A stretch of 64,000 bases of DNA from JAIBAC01 sp046331095 (GTDB taxonomy: Bacteria > Actinomycetota > Acidimicrobiia > UBA2766). Shown piece by piece: positions 38,980 to 47,359 of this stretch (positions within the stretch are counted from its first letter, which is position 1; the number at the start of each line of letters is the position of its first letter). The notes under the pieces are model-generated. The model had not been told where the DNA came from. It did not search any database and was given only the letters and a program-made list of their open reading frames with translations. The position numbers were made by a program, and so were the translations under genes. The stretch is from contig JAXLRM010000003.1 of the NCBI GenBank assembly GCA_046331095.1, positions 1,364,001 to 1,428,000 of the forward strand, in the 5' to 3' direction.

Positions 38980-39732
38980 ATGGGAATCCGCGAGCGCCTC
39001 CAGTCGCGCCAGAGTCCACCACCCGAGCCCGAACCGCGCGACGCGGTCGCGGTCCCCCGCGTAGCGGGCCTGCACGTACCCGACGACGTGCTGGCCGCGA
39101 TCGGCGCCGCGATCGACGCGGTCCCGATCGACTACGGCGGCGGTTCGAGCATCACGAAGGCGCTCGTCGTGGCCGACCTCGTCCTCGAACACGGCTTGGA
39201 GACCTACGTCGAGATCGGCGTCTACAAGGGCCGCTCGCTGCTGCCGATCGGAGCGCTCTTCGCCGCGCTCGGTCGGGGGACCGCGTTCGGGATCGACCCC
39301 TACTCGCTCGCGGAGGCGATGCAGGACGACCTCGACCACTTCCCCGAGGAGACCGCCAAGGCGGTCAACGACTTCGTGCGGTCCCAGGACTGGGACGCGA
39401 TGCACGACGGCGTCGTGGACCTGATCGGCACGCTCGGCTGCGGTGACCATTGCGAGATCGTGCGCTCCACCTCCGCGGACGCTGTCGCACGCTTCGCCGA
39501 CGCGTCGATCGGCGTGCTCCACATCGACGGCAACCACGACACCGACAGCGTCCGCGCCGACGTCGACGCCTACCGCCCCAAGTTGTCCGCAGGCGCGTTC
39601 GTCGTCCTCGACGACGCGTCGTGGCCGTCGGTGCGCCCCGTCCACGCCGACCTGTGCGAAGCGGGCGAGCGCGTCTTCGAGCTGCTCGACCTTCCCCGCA
39701 TGAACGACTTCGCGGTGTTCCGCCTGCCCTGA
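38980..39732 (+). CDS. Class I SAM-dependent methyltransferase (Methyltransf_24-like)
   Basis: 250 residues. Motif I region YVEIGVYKGRSLLPIGALFAAL, acid AFGIDPYS, and IGVLHIDGNHDTDSVRADVDAYRPKLSAGAFVVLDD match the small methyltransferases found in polysaccharide and antibiotic clusters (cephalosporin-hydroxylase/Methyltransf_24 group), which methylate sugar hydroxyls or related groups. Placed after the subtilase gene and convergent with rmlB. The substrate is not known. Confidence 0.75.
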   Translation: MGIRERLQSRQSPPPEPEPRDAVAVPRVAGLHVPDDVLAAIGAAIDAVPIDYGGGSSITKALVVADLVLEHGLETYVEIGVYKGRSLLPIGALFAALGRGTAFGIDPYSLAEAMQDDLDHFPEETAKAVNDFVRSQDWDAMHDGVVDLIGTLGCGDHCEIVRSTSADAVARFADASIGVLHIDGNHDTDSVRADVDAYRPKLSAGAFVVLDDASWPSVRPVHADLCEAGERVFELLDLPRMNDFAVFRLP

Positions 39733-39743
39733 CCGAGTGGCGC

Positions 39744-40736
39744 CTAGGCGCCGGTGGTGGGTAGCGCCGCGTCCTTGGCGGCTGCCTTGAGCGGGCGCCA
39801 CCAGTCCTCGTTGTCGCGGTACCAGGCGATCGTGCGCTCGAGGCCCGCGTCGAGCTCGACCGCGGGAGTCCAGCCGAGCGAGCGGATCTTCGTCCCGTCG
39901 ATCGAGTAGCGACGGTCGTGGCCGGGGCGGTCGGGCACACGGCGGATCATGTCGTCGCCTGCACCGAAGGCGGCAAGGACCTTGTGGGTGATCTCGAGGT
40001 TGGTCACCTCTTGTTTGGGCGTGACGTTGTAGATCTCGCCCGCGGCCCCCTTGCGCAGGACGGTGTCGATCGCGGCGGCGTTGTCCTCGACGAAGAGCCA
40101 GTCGCGCACGTTGCCGCCGTCGCCGTAGAGCGGCACGGGGAGCCCGTCGATGAGGTTGGTGACGAACAGCGGCAGCACCTTCTCGGGGAACTGGTAGGGG
40201 CCGTAGTTGTTCGACGGCCGCACGACGAGCACGGGCAGCCCGTGGGTAACGTGGTAGCTGCGCACGAGCAGGTCGGCGCCGGCCTTGGAAGCCGAGTACG
40301 GGTTGTTGGGCGCCAGCGCGTCGGCCTCGGTGAAGCTGCCCTCTGTGCGGGACCCGTAGGTCTCGTCGGTCGAGATCTGGACGTAGCGGCCGATGCCGAG
40401 GTCCTTGACGGCGTCGAGGAGCGTCTGCACGCCGCTCACGTTCGTGCGGATGAACTCGCCAGCGCCGAGGATCGAGCGGTCGACATGGGTCTCGGCGGCG
40501 AAGTTGACGACGGCGTCGTGGCCCGCGAGCGCTGCGCGCACCGAATCGGCGTCGCAGATGTCGCCCTTGACGAAGCTGTAGCGGGAGTCGTCCTCGACGT
40601 CGGCGAGGTTCGCGGGGTTGCCCGCGTAGGTGAGGCCGTCGTAGTTGGTCACCGAGTCGTCGGGGTGGGTGGCCAGCAGGTGGCGCAAGAAGTTGGACCC
40701 GATGAACCCGCAGCCGCCGGTCACGAAGACACGCAT
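39744..40736 (-). CDS. rmlB: dTDP-glucose 4,6-dehydratase
   Basis: 330 residues, usual length. Extended SDR: NAD-binding GGCGFIGS, the catalytic set with STDETYG (family usually DEVYG) and Y-S-A-S-K, plus RPSNNYGPYQFPEKVLPLF, the RmlB signature. Converts dTDP-glucose to dTDP-4-keto-6-deoxyglucose. ATG 40736 has GAGGAG nine bases upstream. Follows rmlA by 23 bases. rmlC and rmlD are not in this window, so L-rhamnose or another deoxysugar may be the end product. Confidence 0.92.
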   Translation of the reverse strand: MRVFVTGGCGFIGSNFLRHLLATHPDDSVTNYDGLTYAGNPANLADVEDDSRYSFVKGDICDADSVRAALAGHDAVVNFAAETHVDRSILGAGEFIRTNVSGVQTLLDAVKDLGIGRYVQISTDETYGSRTEGSFTEADALAPNNPYSASKAGADLLVRSYHVTHGLPVLVVRPSNNYGPYQFPEKVLPLFVTNLIDGLPVPLYGDGGNVRDWLFVEDNAAAIDTVLRKGAAGEIYNVTPKQEVTNLEITHKVLAAFGAGDDMIRRVPDRPGHDRRYSIDGTKIRSLGWTPAVELDAGLERTIAWYRDNEDWWRPLKAAAKDAALPTTGA

Positions 40737-40759
40737 GCGTCGACTCTCCTCGTTGCGTC

Positions 40760-41824
40760 TCAGACGATGTCGACGTCGGAGTGGTCCCCGAGCAGCAGCC
40801 GGTACGCCACCGGCTGGGCCTCGGAGCGGCCGACGTGGACGTTCCTGCCGATCAGGCTCGCGTCGATGCGGCGGATGCCCTCGATCGCCGATCCCTCGAG
40901 CACTATGGAGTTCTCGATCTCGCTGTCGGCGAGCTCGCAGTCGTTGCCGATCGAGGTGTACGGGCCCACGTAGCTGGCCCGCAGGCGGGCGCCGGCGCCG
41001 ATGATCGCCGGGCCGCGGACCACGCTCGATTCGATGTTCGCACCGGCGGCGACGACGACGCGGCCGATGATCTCGGACCCCTCGTCGACGTCGCCGGCGA
41101 CGTCGCCCTCGATGCTGTCGAGGACCACACGGTTTGCAGCGAGCATGTCGTCCTTCTTGCCCGTGTCGATCCACTCGCCCGTGGTCTCGTGCGCGCTCAC
41201 CTTGTAGCCCTGGTCGAAGAGCCACTGGATCGCGTCGGTGATCTCGAGCTCTCCCCGCCACGACGGCTCGATGCGGCGCACGGCCTCGTGGATGGTCGCG
41301 TCGAAGACGTAGACGCCCACGAGCGCGAGGTCCGAGGGCGGGTCCTTGGGCTTCTCGACGAGGCCGACCACGTCGCCGCCGTCGCCGAGGATCGCGACGC
41401 CGAACTGCTGAGGGTCCGGCACGCGCCTCAACAGGATCTGCGCGTTCACGCCCTTGGCCTTGAACTCGCCGACGAAGTCGCCGATGCCGCCGACGAGGAA
41501 GTTGTCGCCGAGGTACATCACGAAGGGGTCGTCGCCGAGGAACTCGCCTGCGATCAGGACGCAGTGGGCGAGCCCGCGTGGCTCGTCCTGGCGTATGAAG
41601 GTGACCTCGAGGCCGAAGCGCTCACCGGCGCCGACTGCCTCCTCGACCTCATCGGCCGTGTCGCCGACGATGATGCCGACCTCGCGGATGCCCGCAGCCG
41701 CGATCGCCTCGAGCACGTAGAACAGGATCGGCTTGTTGGCGAGGGGCACGAGCTGCTTCGCGCTCGTGTGTGTGATCGGGCGCAGGCGTGTCCCGCTGCC
41801 ACCCGCGAGGACCAGTGCTTTCAT
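40760..41824 (-). CDS. rmlA: Glucose-1-phosphate thymidylyltransferase, long form
   Basis: 354 residues. Nucleotidyltransferase core: LAGGSGTRLRPITHTSAKQL, YLGDN in the metal site, and LVEKPKDPPSD. The last 110 residues are hexapeptide-like left-handed helix repeats (EIIGRVVVAAGANIESSVV, AIIGAGARLRASYVG), placing it in the long RmlA group seen in actinobacteria and archaea. Makes dTDP-glucose for RmlB. ATG 41824 begins the conserved sequence; GAGG lies five bases upstream. Confidence 0.9.
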   Translation of the reverse strand: MKALVLAGGSGTRLRPITHTSAKQLVPLANKPILFYVLEAIAAAGIREVGIIVGDTADEVEEAVGAGERFGLEVTFIRQDEPRGLAHCVLIAGEFLGDDPFVMYLGDNFLVGGIGDFVGEFKAKGVNAQILLRRVPDPQQFGVAILGDGGDVVGLVEKPKDPPSDLALVGVYVFDATIHEAVRRIEPSWRGELEITDAIQWLFDQGYKVSAHETTGEWIDTGKKDDMLAANRVVLDSIEGDVAGDVDEGSEIIGRVVVAAGANIESSVVRGPAIIGAGARLRASYVGPYTSIGNDCELADSEIENSIVLEGSAIEGIRRIDASLIGRNVHVGRSEAQPVAYRLLLGDHSDVDIV

Positions 41825-41928
41825 CGCGCCTCGGTTGCAGGAAGATCGGGGGTGACGCCACAGGCGACGGGCCGCGGTGCGGCCGACCCCGAACGGGTGA
41901 GCGCCGACGATAGCAAGCCGGGTGGCCG

Positions 41929-43095
41929 CTAGCCCTGGGCCACCCCGGCCGCGTCGAGGAGGCCCGTGACCGATTCCGGTGCGAAGCGCACGTCGGCGGC
42001 GCGCTCGACGCTCTGGTACACGATCGTGTCGGCGCCACGCATCAGCGCCTGCATCTCCGGCGCTGCGAGGCCGGGCCAGGTGACGTACCACTTGCCGTCG
42101 GCGGACCTGGCGGTGTCGGTCACCCCCGCCCGCATCCAGACGAACGTGACGTCCTCGAAGTACGGGGCGAGCTGGTCCATCTGGACGTTGCCGAAGCTGT
42201 CGTGCAGGATCACGGTCGTGCCCCCGATCAGGGGCGCTCCGGTGGTGGTGGACCGGTAGTGGCGCGTGGTCGTCGGGTCCGCCGTGGGAACCTCGGTGGT
42301 CGTGACCCCGTCACGTCGGATCTGCACGCTCGGGCTCGCCTCCTCCTCGGGCAGGCCCATGAGCTGGGTGAGGTCGGTCACGTGGGAGGTGTCGGGCCCG
42401 ACGACGACCGCCGACGCGTCCCACAGTCCCGGCTGGATGGCGTCGACGACCGCTCCCGAGGCGAGTGCCGCGCCCTCGGGGTTCCAGTGGCTGTCGCGGC
42501 GCCAGTAGAGCGACTCGACGTCGTCGCGGTCGAGGACGGAGAACAGGTCGGGGACGCCCGCCGGGTCCTGTTCGCGGAGCCGGTCGCGGATCTGGCGCGA
42601 CAGCTCGCGGGTGCAGGTGTCGCGCATCGCCGTGGGCAGCCGGTCGGGCACCATCGACGACTTGTCCGGGCCGATGTAGGCGACCGCCCTCCTGCCCGCC
42701 GCGTCGACCTGGGCGACGAAGCGGCCCATCTGGGACACGATCACGTCGCCCGGCGCCGTCGCCGAGCAGTCGCGCTGGAGGTCCTCGGTGAAGAAGAGCC
42801 AGCCGTCGCTGCCGAAGGTCACCTGCGGGTTGGGCGACTCCCCGATAACACGGCTGTCGACGGCGGCCTTGGCCTGGACCAGGTCGGCACGCAGGGGCAG
42901 GTGCTCCTGGAGGAAGGTGTCCAGGCCTTTGAAGAAGGTCCCGTCGCGCATCGCCTGGAGCGAGAGCGCCGGCCGTCCCGCCAAGGGCTTGTTCTCGATC
43001 GGTCGCGCCCGCTTGCCGACCAGCCACACCGCGGTGGGGACGACCAGTAGGAAGAGGAACCAGAAGACCACGATGCGGGATTGGCTGTGTCGCAT
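41929..43095 (-). CDS. AlgJ/AlgX-like SGNH-family O-acetyltransferase subunit
   Basis: 388 residues with one N-terminal membrane anchor (VVFWFLFLLVVPTAVWLV), the rest outside. The SGNH-like set has RRDSHWNPEGAAL (Asp-x-His) and the nucleophile Ser in ILHDSFGN. Such proteins place acetyl groups, received from a membrane MBOAT partner, on exported polysaccharide. The MBOAT gene lies directly upstream with a TGATG stop/start overlap, which is strong support for the pairing. Possible ligand-binding loops rich in Thr (about 290-320) are seen. Confidence 0.8.
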   Translation of the reverse strand: MRHSQSRIVVFWFLFLLVVPTAVWLVGKRARPIENKPLAGRPALSLQAMRDGTFFKGLDTFLQEHLPLRADLVQAKAAVDSRVIGESPNPQVTFGSDGWLFFTEDLQRDCSATAPGDVIVSQMGRFVAQVDAAGRRAVAYIGPDKSSMVPDRLPTAMRDTCTRELSRQIRDRLREQDPAGVPDLFSVLDRDDVESLYWRRDSHWNPEGAALASGAVVDAIQPGLWDASAVVVGPDTSHVTDLTQLMGLPEEEASPSVQIRRDGVTTTEVPTADPTTTRHYRSTTTGAPLIGGTTVILHDSFGNVQMDQLAPYFEDVTFVWMRAGVTDTARSADGKWYVTWPGLAAPEMQALMRGADTIVYQSVERAADVRFAPESVTGLLDAAGVAQG

Positions 43096-44525
43096 CAGAA
43101 CTGGAAGTAGAGGAAGGGGCTGAAGGTGCTGGTCGTCACGAGCACGAGGCTGAACGGCAGCAGCAGGGCGAGCTCGGTCACACGCGCCGCCGTCGCCGGC
43201 CGCGAGATCACGTTGGAGACCCACTGGCCTGCGTAGAACCAGCGGGGCAGGAAGAACACGACCGATGCGGCGACCATGACCGCGACGACCCGGGGGCTCA
43301 GCGCCGTCGCGACTTCGGGGAGGATACCACCGCCATGGGGGACGAACATCGCCTGGAGGTAGCCGAGGGCGTACTCCATCGACGGCGCCCTGAACGGCAC
43401 CCAACCGACCACGAAGAGGAGCACCGTCGCCCAGCGCCACCACCGCAGGCGACCTTCGTTGGTGGCGTCGCGGATGCCGCTCACCTTCTCGAATATGAGC
43501 AATGCCCCGTGGTAGAGACCCCAGACGATGAACGTCCAGTTGGCGCCGTGCCACAGACCCGTCAGGAAGAAGACGATCAAGAGGTTGCGGTAGTTCTTGG
43601 CCGTCGAGACCCGGTTGCCGCCGAGGCTGATGTAGACGTAGTCACGGAACCAGTTCGACAGCGAGATGTGCCAGCGCCGCCAGAAGTCCGTGATCGAGAT
43701 CGCCGAATACGGCCGCTTGAAGTTTTCGGGAATCCTGAACCCGAACATGAACCCGAGGCCGATCGCCATGTCGGAGTAGCCGGAGAAGTCGAAGTAGATC
43801 TGCAGGGTGTAGGCGAGGATCCCGATCCACGCAGTAACCGTCGTGAGCCGAGCCGTCGGTAAGCCGAAAGCCGCGTCGACGACGGTGCCGACCGCATCGG
43901 CGATGATCACTTTCTTGATGAGGCCGTGGCTGAAGCGGACCGCTCCGGCACCGAACTTCTCGAACGTGGTCTGGTGGTTCGGAAGCTGATCGGCGATCTG
44001 GTGGTACCGGATGATCGGCCCGGCGATCTGGTGGGGAAAGATCGTCACGAACAGGAAGAAGTCGATCGGATTGCGCAGAGGTATCACGCGTCCGCGGTAC
44101 ACGTCGATCGTGTAGCTCATGCGCTGGAAGGTGAAGAAGCTGATCCCGATCGGCAGGATCACGTGGCCGAACGCGACCCTGAACGTCCCCGACTGCCCGA
44201 TCGTGTTGTTGAGCTGGTCGACGAGGAAGTTCGCGTACTTGAAGTAGGCGAGCAGGCCGACGTTGGCGACGATCGACGTGATGACCGCGACCTTCGCCCA
44301 CGTCTCCTGCCCCCGGTTGCGGGCGACCTCCATCCCGATACCGAGGCCGAAGTCGAGTGCCGTCGTGAGGATCAGGATGACGACGAAGCCACCCGCGCCC
44401 CATGCGTAGAACACGAGGCTCGCGAGCATCAGGACGAGGTTGCGCAGCCTCTTGGGCGCGACGAAGAAGGCGCCCAACGTGAAGGGCAGGAAGTAGAAGA
44501 GGAAGCTGACCGAGGAGAAGACCAT
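43095..44525 (-). CDS. MBOAT-family membrane O-acyltransferase (AlgI-like)
   Basis: 476 residues, about ten to twelve membrane helices. N-terminus VFSSVSFLFYFLPFTLGAFF is typical of AlgI/DltB. The catalytic His lies in GLWHGANWTFIVWGLYHG, and the FRDYVYISLGGNR motif of the cytoplasmic funnel is present. Brings acetyl across the membrane for the AlgJ-like partner encoded next. Together they probably O-acetylate the surface polysaccharide of this locus. Confidence 0.88.
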   Translation of the reverse strand: MVFSSVSFLFYFLPFTLGAFFVAPKRLRNLVLMLASLVFYAWGAGGFVVILILTTALDFGLGIGMEVARNRGQETWAKVAVITSIVANVGLLAYFKYANFLVDQLNNTIGQSGTFRVAFGHVILPIGISFFTFQRMSYTIDVYRGRVIPLRNPIDFFLFVTIFPHQIAGPIIRYHQIADQLPNHQTTFEKFGAGAVRFSHGLIKKVIIADAVGTVVDAAFGLPTARLTTVTAWIGILAYTLQIYFDFSGYSDMAIGLGFMFGFRIPENFKRPYSAISITDFWRRWHISLSNWFRDYVYISLGGNRVSTAKNYRNLLIVFFLTGLWHGANWTFIVWGLYHGALLIFEKVSGIRDATNEGRLRWWRWATVLLFVVGWVPFRAPSMEYALGYLQAMFVPHGGGILPEVATALSPRVVAVMVAASVVFFLPRWFYAGQWVSNVISRPATAARVTELALLLPFSLVLVTTSTFSPFLYFQF

Positions 44526-44607
44526 GTGGGGGGCACCACTTCACGATGCCGAGCCGGCGGGCCGCCAGAGGCTCGCACACCCGCGCAGGCGGTTACAAGC
44601 TTCCCCG

Positions 44608-45312
44608 GTGCCGGCCATTGCGCGCTGGCTCGTCGCCGCCCCTGTCCTCTTGGTATGCGCGTTGTTCGCCGTGTGGCTGATAGGTACCGGGTCCGGCACC
44701 TCGGAGGGCGGGCAAGCGTCAGGTTCGGTGGGACCACCTCGCCCGGCCGCGTCGACCTATCTGTCGATCACCGGCGGAATGATGGTCAGCTCAGCGGAAC
44801 TCGAGAAGCTCCGCGGCGAGATGGTGGGCGACGAGCCGGCTCCCGGGGCCGAGACGGACATGGCTCGAGAGGATGCGCTCATGTCAGCCGTGCGGAGCCT
44901 GCAGACGCAGCGGGCAGCGGAGCTGGCTCGACTCGCCGAGCAGGCGGGGTTCGACACGGCCGTGCCCCGCCCGAATCCCGCGCCGTTGTTCGACTGCATC
45001 GATTCCGGGTGCGCCAGCCTGACGCCCTCCGGCGCCTACATGCTGGTCACGATCGGGGACCCCCTCGGCGATGCTCCCGATGTCGCCGACGCTGTCGTGG
45101 CCCAGTCGCCCGACCCCGGCTCGCCCAATCGCGTGCTCCCCAACGCCATGGTGTTCGAGTACGGACGCTTCCGCCGCTCCGTCCTGGACGACCCGGTGGC
45201 ACAAGCGAAGCTGGAGGAGCTGCGCGCACTGATCACCCCGGAGGTCGCGGAGCGCCTGAGCATCTCCCCCGACGTCATCAGGCTCGAACTTGCGATCTTC
45301 CCCGAGGCCTGA
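44608..45312 (+). CDS. Hypothetical membrane-anchored protein
   Basis: 234 residues from GTG 44608. An ATG at 44524 is in frame but would overlap the start of the divergent MBOAT gene and adds 28 non-conserved residues, so it is not preferred. One N-terminal membrane helix (WLVAAPVLLVCALFAVWLI), then a Gly/Ser linker and an outside region with a helical stretch (SAVRSLQTQRAAELARLAEQAGF), two cysteines (FDCIDSGCA) and an acidic C-terminus. No family recognised. A palindrome of family B follows its stop. Confidence 0.5.
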   Translation: MPAIARWLVAAPVLLVCALFAVWLIGTGSGTSEGGQASGSVGPPRPAASTYLSITGGMMVSSAELEKLRGEMVGDEPAPGAETDMAREDALMSAVRSLQTQRAAELARLAEQAGFDTAVPRPNPAPLFDCIDSGCASLTPSGAYMLVTIGDPLGDAPDVADAVVAQSPDPGSPNRVLPNAMVFEYGRFRRSVLDDPVAQAKLEELRALITPEVAERLSISPDVIRLELAIFPEA

Positions 45313-45331
45313 CCCGACCCGGCAGTGGCGG

Positions 45332-45447
45332 GCTTGGAGCACGTGGCGGCCATCGAAGGAAGGTTGGAGCACCACGCGGCCACCCGTGGCCGCGTGGTGC
45401 TCCAACCCCGGCGGTTTGGCCGGCTGGTGCTCCAACCCCGGCGGTTC
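45332..45447. repeat. Composite palindromic repeat, family B, copy 1
   Basis: The core at 45362-45407 is a perfect inverted repeat with 22-base arms (GGTTGGAGCACCACGCGGCC plus AC, and its complement) around two central bases. It is preceded by a half copy (TTGGAGCACGTGGCGGCC, from about 45334) and followed by another arm (GTGCTCCAACC, about 45427). It lies between convergent genes and would form a very stable hairpin in both mRNAs. The same composite recurs at 46139-46243. Confidence 0.92.
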
Positions 45448-45526
45448 TGCCGGGCCAACGCGAGCGGGTCCCGGATGACCGACGCCTGGCTCGCAGCCCT
45501 CGCCCGCCGACACGGGCGGGGTGGGC

Positions 45527-46048
45527 TCAGGGCGGATCCGGGATGTCCGCGAACGCCGAGCCGGGGCCGTCGAGGGCTTCACCCCACTTGGTCAGCAGGC
45601 TCTTGGGAAAGCCGGCCTCGACCAGATTGGCGACGAACAGATCTCCGACACCGCTCTTGGTGGCGTCGATCTGGTTCCAACGATCCCCCTTGGCGTGGAA
45701 GCCGACCAGGTAGGAGGTCCGGTTCGGGCCCTGCAGGACGTTCACGAGGGCCCAGGTGCCGTTGCAGCGGTCGTCGCTGACGATCAGTTCTGCGGTGGCA
45801 CCGGTCGCCCGCCGCCAAGCCTCGCGGTACGCGTCCGGGTTGCAGGCAGCGCCGGCCGCCTTGGTTGTCGTGGTCGTCGCCGGCGCAGCCGTGGTCGGGG
45901 CGACGGTGGTCGTCGTGTTCGTCGTCGTCGTCGACGACGTGGTCGTCGCCGAGGTGTCCGCCGTCAGTTCTTCGCCGGCCTGCCGGCCGGCACCGCAGCC
46001 TCCGACGGCCAGAGTCAACGCAAGTGCTGCGAGTGCGAGGAGTCTCAT
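45527..46048 (-). CDS. Small lipoprotein with Thr-rich linker
   Basis: 173 residues. ATG 46048 is preferred to an upstream TTG. Signal peptide with lipobox LAVGGC (lipidated Cys about residue 18). A Thr/Ala/Val linker of about 40 residues (TTTT repeats) leads to a compact domain of about 100 residues with two cysteines (ACNPDAYREAW and DDRCNGTWALVNVLQGP). That domain resembles many uncharacterised actinobacterial secreted proteins. Bracketed by two direct copies of the family B composite repeat, which may mark it as a movable cassette. Confidence 0.65.
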   Translation of the reverse strand: MRLLALAALALTLAVGGCGAGRQAGEELTADTSATTTSSTTTTNTTTTVAPTTAAPATTTTTKAAGAACNPDAYREAWRRATGATAELIVSDDRCNGTWALVNVLQGPNRTSYLVGFHAKGDRWNQIDATKSGVGDLFVANLVEAGFPKSLLTKWGEALDGPGSAFADIPDPP

Positions 46049-46138
46049 CGAGATGTCCAACGGGTTGGGGGCCGTCCCGTTGCATCACCGCCCGGCGGAC
46101 TGGTGTCGCCACAAGCGGGGCGAGCCCAGGTGCCGGGA

Positions 46139-46243
46139 GTTCGGAGCACGTGGCGGCCATCGAAGCGGGGTTGGAGCACGTGGCGGCCACGGGTGGCCGC
46201 CTGGTGCTCCAACCCCAGCGGTTTGGCCGCCACGTGCTCCAAC
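46139..46243. repeat. Composite palindromic repeat, family B, copy 2
   Basis: Same order and orientation of elements as copy 1: half copy (CGGAGCACGTGGCGGCCATC), then arm 46170-46189 and its perfect 20-base complement at 46224-46243, with a further near-complement (TGGTGCTCCAACC) in the loop. Lies upstream of the lipoprotein gene and of the divergent epimerase gene. Confidence 0.9.
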
Positions 46244-46254
46244 GGGGCCGCTTG

Positions 46255-46260
46255 TAACCT
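46255..46260 (+). promoter_or_regulatory. -10 box of the epimerase gene
   Basis: TAACCT, six bases before ATG 46267, with no Shine-Dalgarno sequence between: a leaderless start. The identical hexamer with seven bases spacing precedes the glycosyltransferase at 53087. Confidence 0.55.
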
Positions 46261-46266
46261 CGCGCC

Positions 46267-47349
46267 ATGGTCGACAGCGTTCTGATCACCGGCGGGGCAG
46301 GGTTCATCGGCTCTCGCCTCGCGAGACGGCTCCTCGACGCCGGGTCGGAAGTGTCCGTGATGGACGCCCTGCACCCCCAGGTGCACACCGGCTTCGGCCG
46401 GCCGGCCGACCTGCCCGACGGCGCCCGCCTGCTCACCGGCGACGTCACCCAGGCGAGCGCCTACGACGCCGTCCTCAAGCTGTGCCGCCCCGAAGTGGTC
46501 GTGCACCTCGCCGCGGAGACCGGCACGGGCCAGTCGCTGCGCGAAGCCACCCGCCACGGGGCGGTCAACGTCGTCGGGACGACCCAGCTCACCGACGCGC
46601 TGTTGCGTGCCGACGCCGTGCCCGCCCACGTGGTCCTGGCGTCGTCGCGTGCGGTCTACGGGGAGGGGGCGTGGCGGCCCGTCGGCGACGGGACCACCTT
46701 CTACCCACCGCCGCGCACGGCCGAGCAGATGCAGTCGAGCCGCTGGGACCCTGTAGCCCCCGACGGCAGCGCTGCCGAGCCCGTGCCCAGCGACGCCGCC
46801 TCCACCGAGGCACGCCCCACCAACGTGTACGCCGCCACCAAGCTCGCGCAGGAGCACATCCTCGGTGCGTGGTCCGCTGCGATGGGCAACTCGCTCTCGA
46901 TCCTGAGGCTCCAGAACGTCTACGGGCCCGGCCAGGCGGTCACGAACCCCTACACCGGCGTCGTCACGTTCTTCGCACGCGCCGCCCTCGCCGGCGAGGT
47001 CCTCGACGTGTACGAGGACGGCCGCATCCACCGCGACTTCGTCTTCGTCGACGACGTCGTCGCCGCGCTCGGCGCCGCGATCGAGACCCCTCCTGCCTCG
47101 GGAGTGCGCCGCGTCGACGTCGGCTCGGGCACGCGGTCGACGATCCACGAGGTCGCCGACCTCGTCGCGTCGCTCACGGGCGCGCCCACGCCCGAGGTGA
47201 CGGGCCACTACCGCGACGGCGACGTGCGTGCGGCCATGTGCGACATCGACGCCGCCCGCACCGACCTGGCCTGGTCACCCGCCGTGGGCCTCCGCGAAGG
47301 CCTCGCAGCCCTGATCGAGTGGATCGACGCCTCCGCGGGTGCGCGCTAG
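46267..47349 (+). CDS. NAD-dependent nucleotide-sugar epimerase/dehydratase
   Basis: 360 residues. Extended SDR: LITGGAGFIGSRLARRL, HLAAETGTGQSL, the ASSRAVYGEG strand, Y-A-A-T-K and LRLQNVYGPGQ. AAETGTGQS is typical of dTDP-L-rhamnose 4-epimerase-like enzymes (dTDP-6-deoxytalose formation), but the exact substrate is not certain. A loop of about 40 residues (from GDGTTFYPPPRTAEQMQSS) is inserted before the YxxxK. First gene of a four-gene plus-strand operon with an aminotransferase and two GTs. Confidence 0.8.
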   Translation: MVDSVLITGGAGFIGSRLARRLLDAGSEVSVMDALHPQVHTGFGRPADLPDGARLLTGDVTQASAYDAVLKLCRPEVVVHLAAETGTGQSLREATRHGAVNVVGTTQLTDALLRADAVPAHVVLASSRAVYGEGAWRPVGDGTTFYPPPRTAEQMQSSRWDPVAPDGSAAEPVPSDAASTEARPTNVYAATKLAQEHILGAWSAAMGNSLSILRLQNVYGPGQAVTNPYTGVVTFFARAALAGEVLDVYEDGRIHRDFVFVDDVVAALGAAIETPPASGVRRVDVGSGTRSTIHEVADLVASLTGAPTPEVTGHYRDGDVRAAMCDIDAARTDLAWSPAVGLREGLAALIEWIDASAGAR

Positions 47350-47359
47350 CGCTAGCGTC

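Noticed and set aside
44524..44607. Upstream ATG for the 44608 gene
   Set aside because: It overlaps the start codon of the divergent MBOAT gene and leaves no room for promoters.
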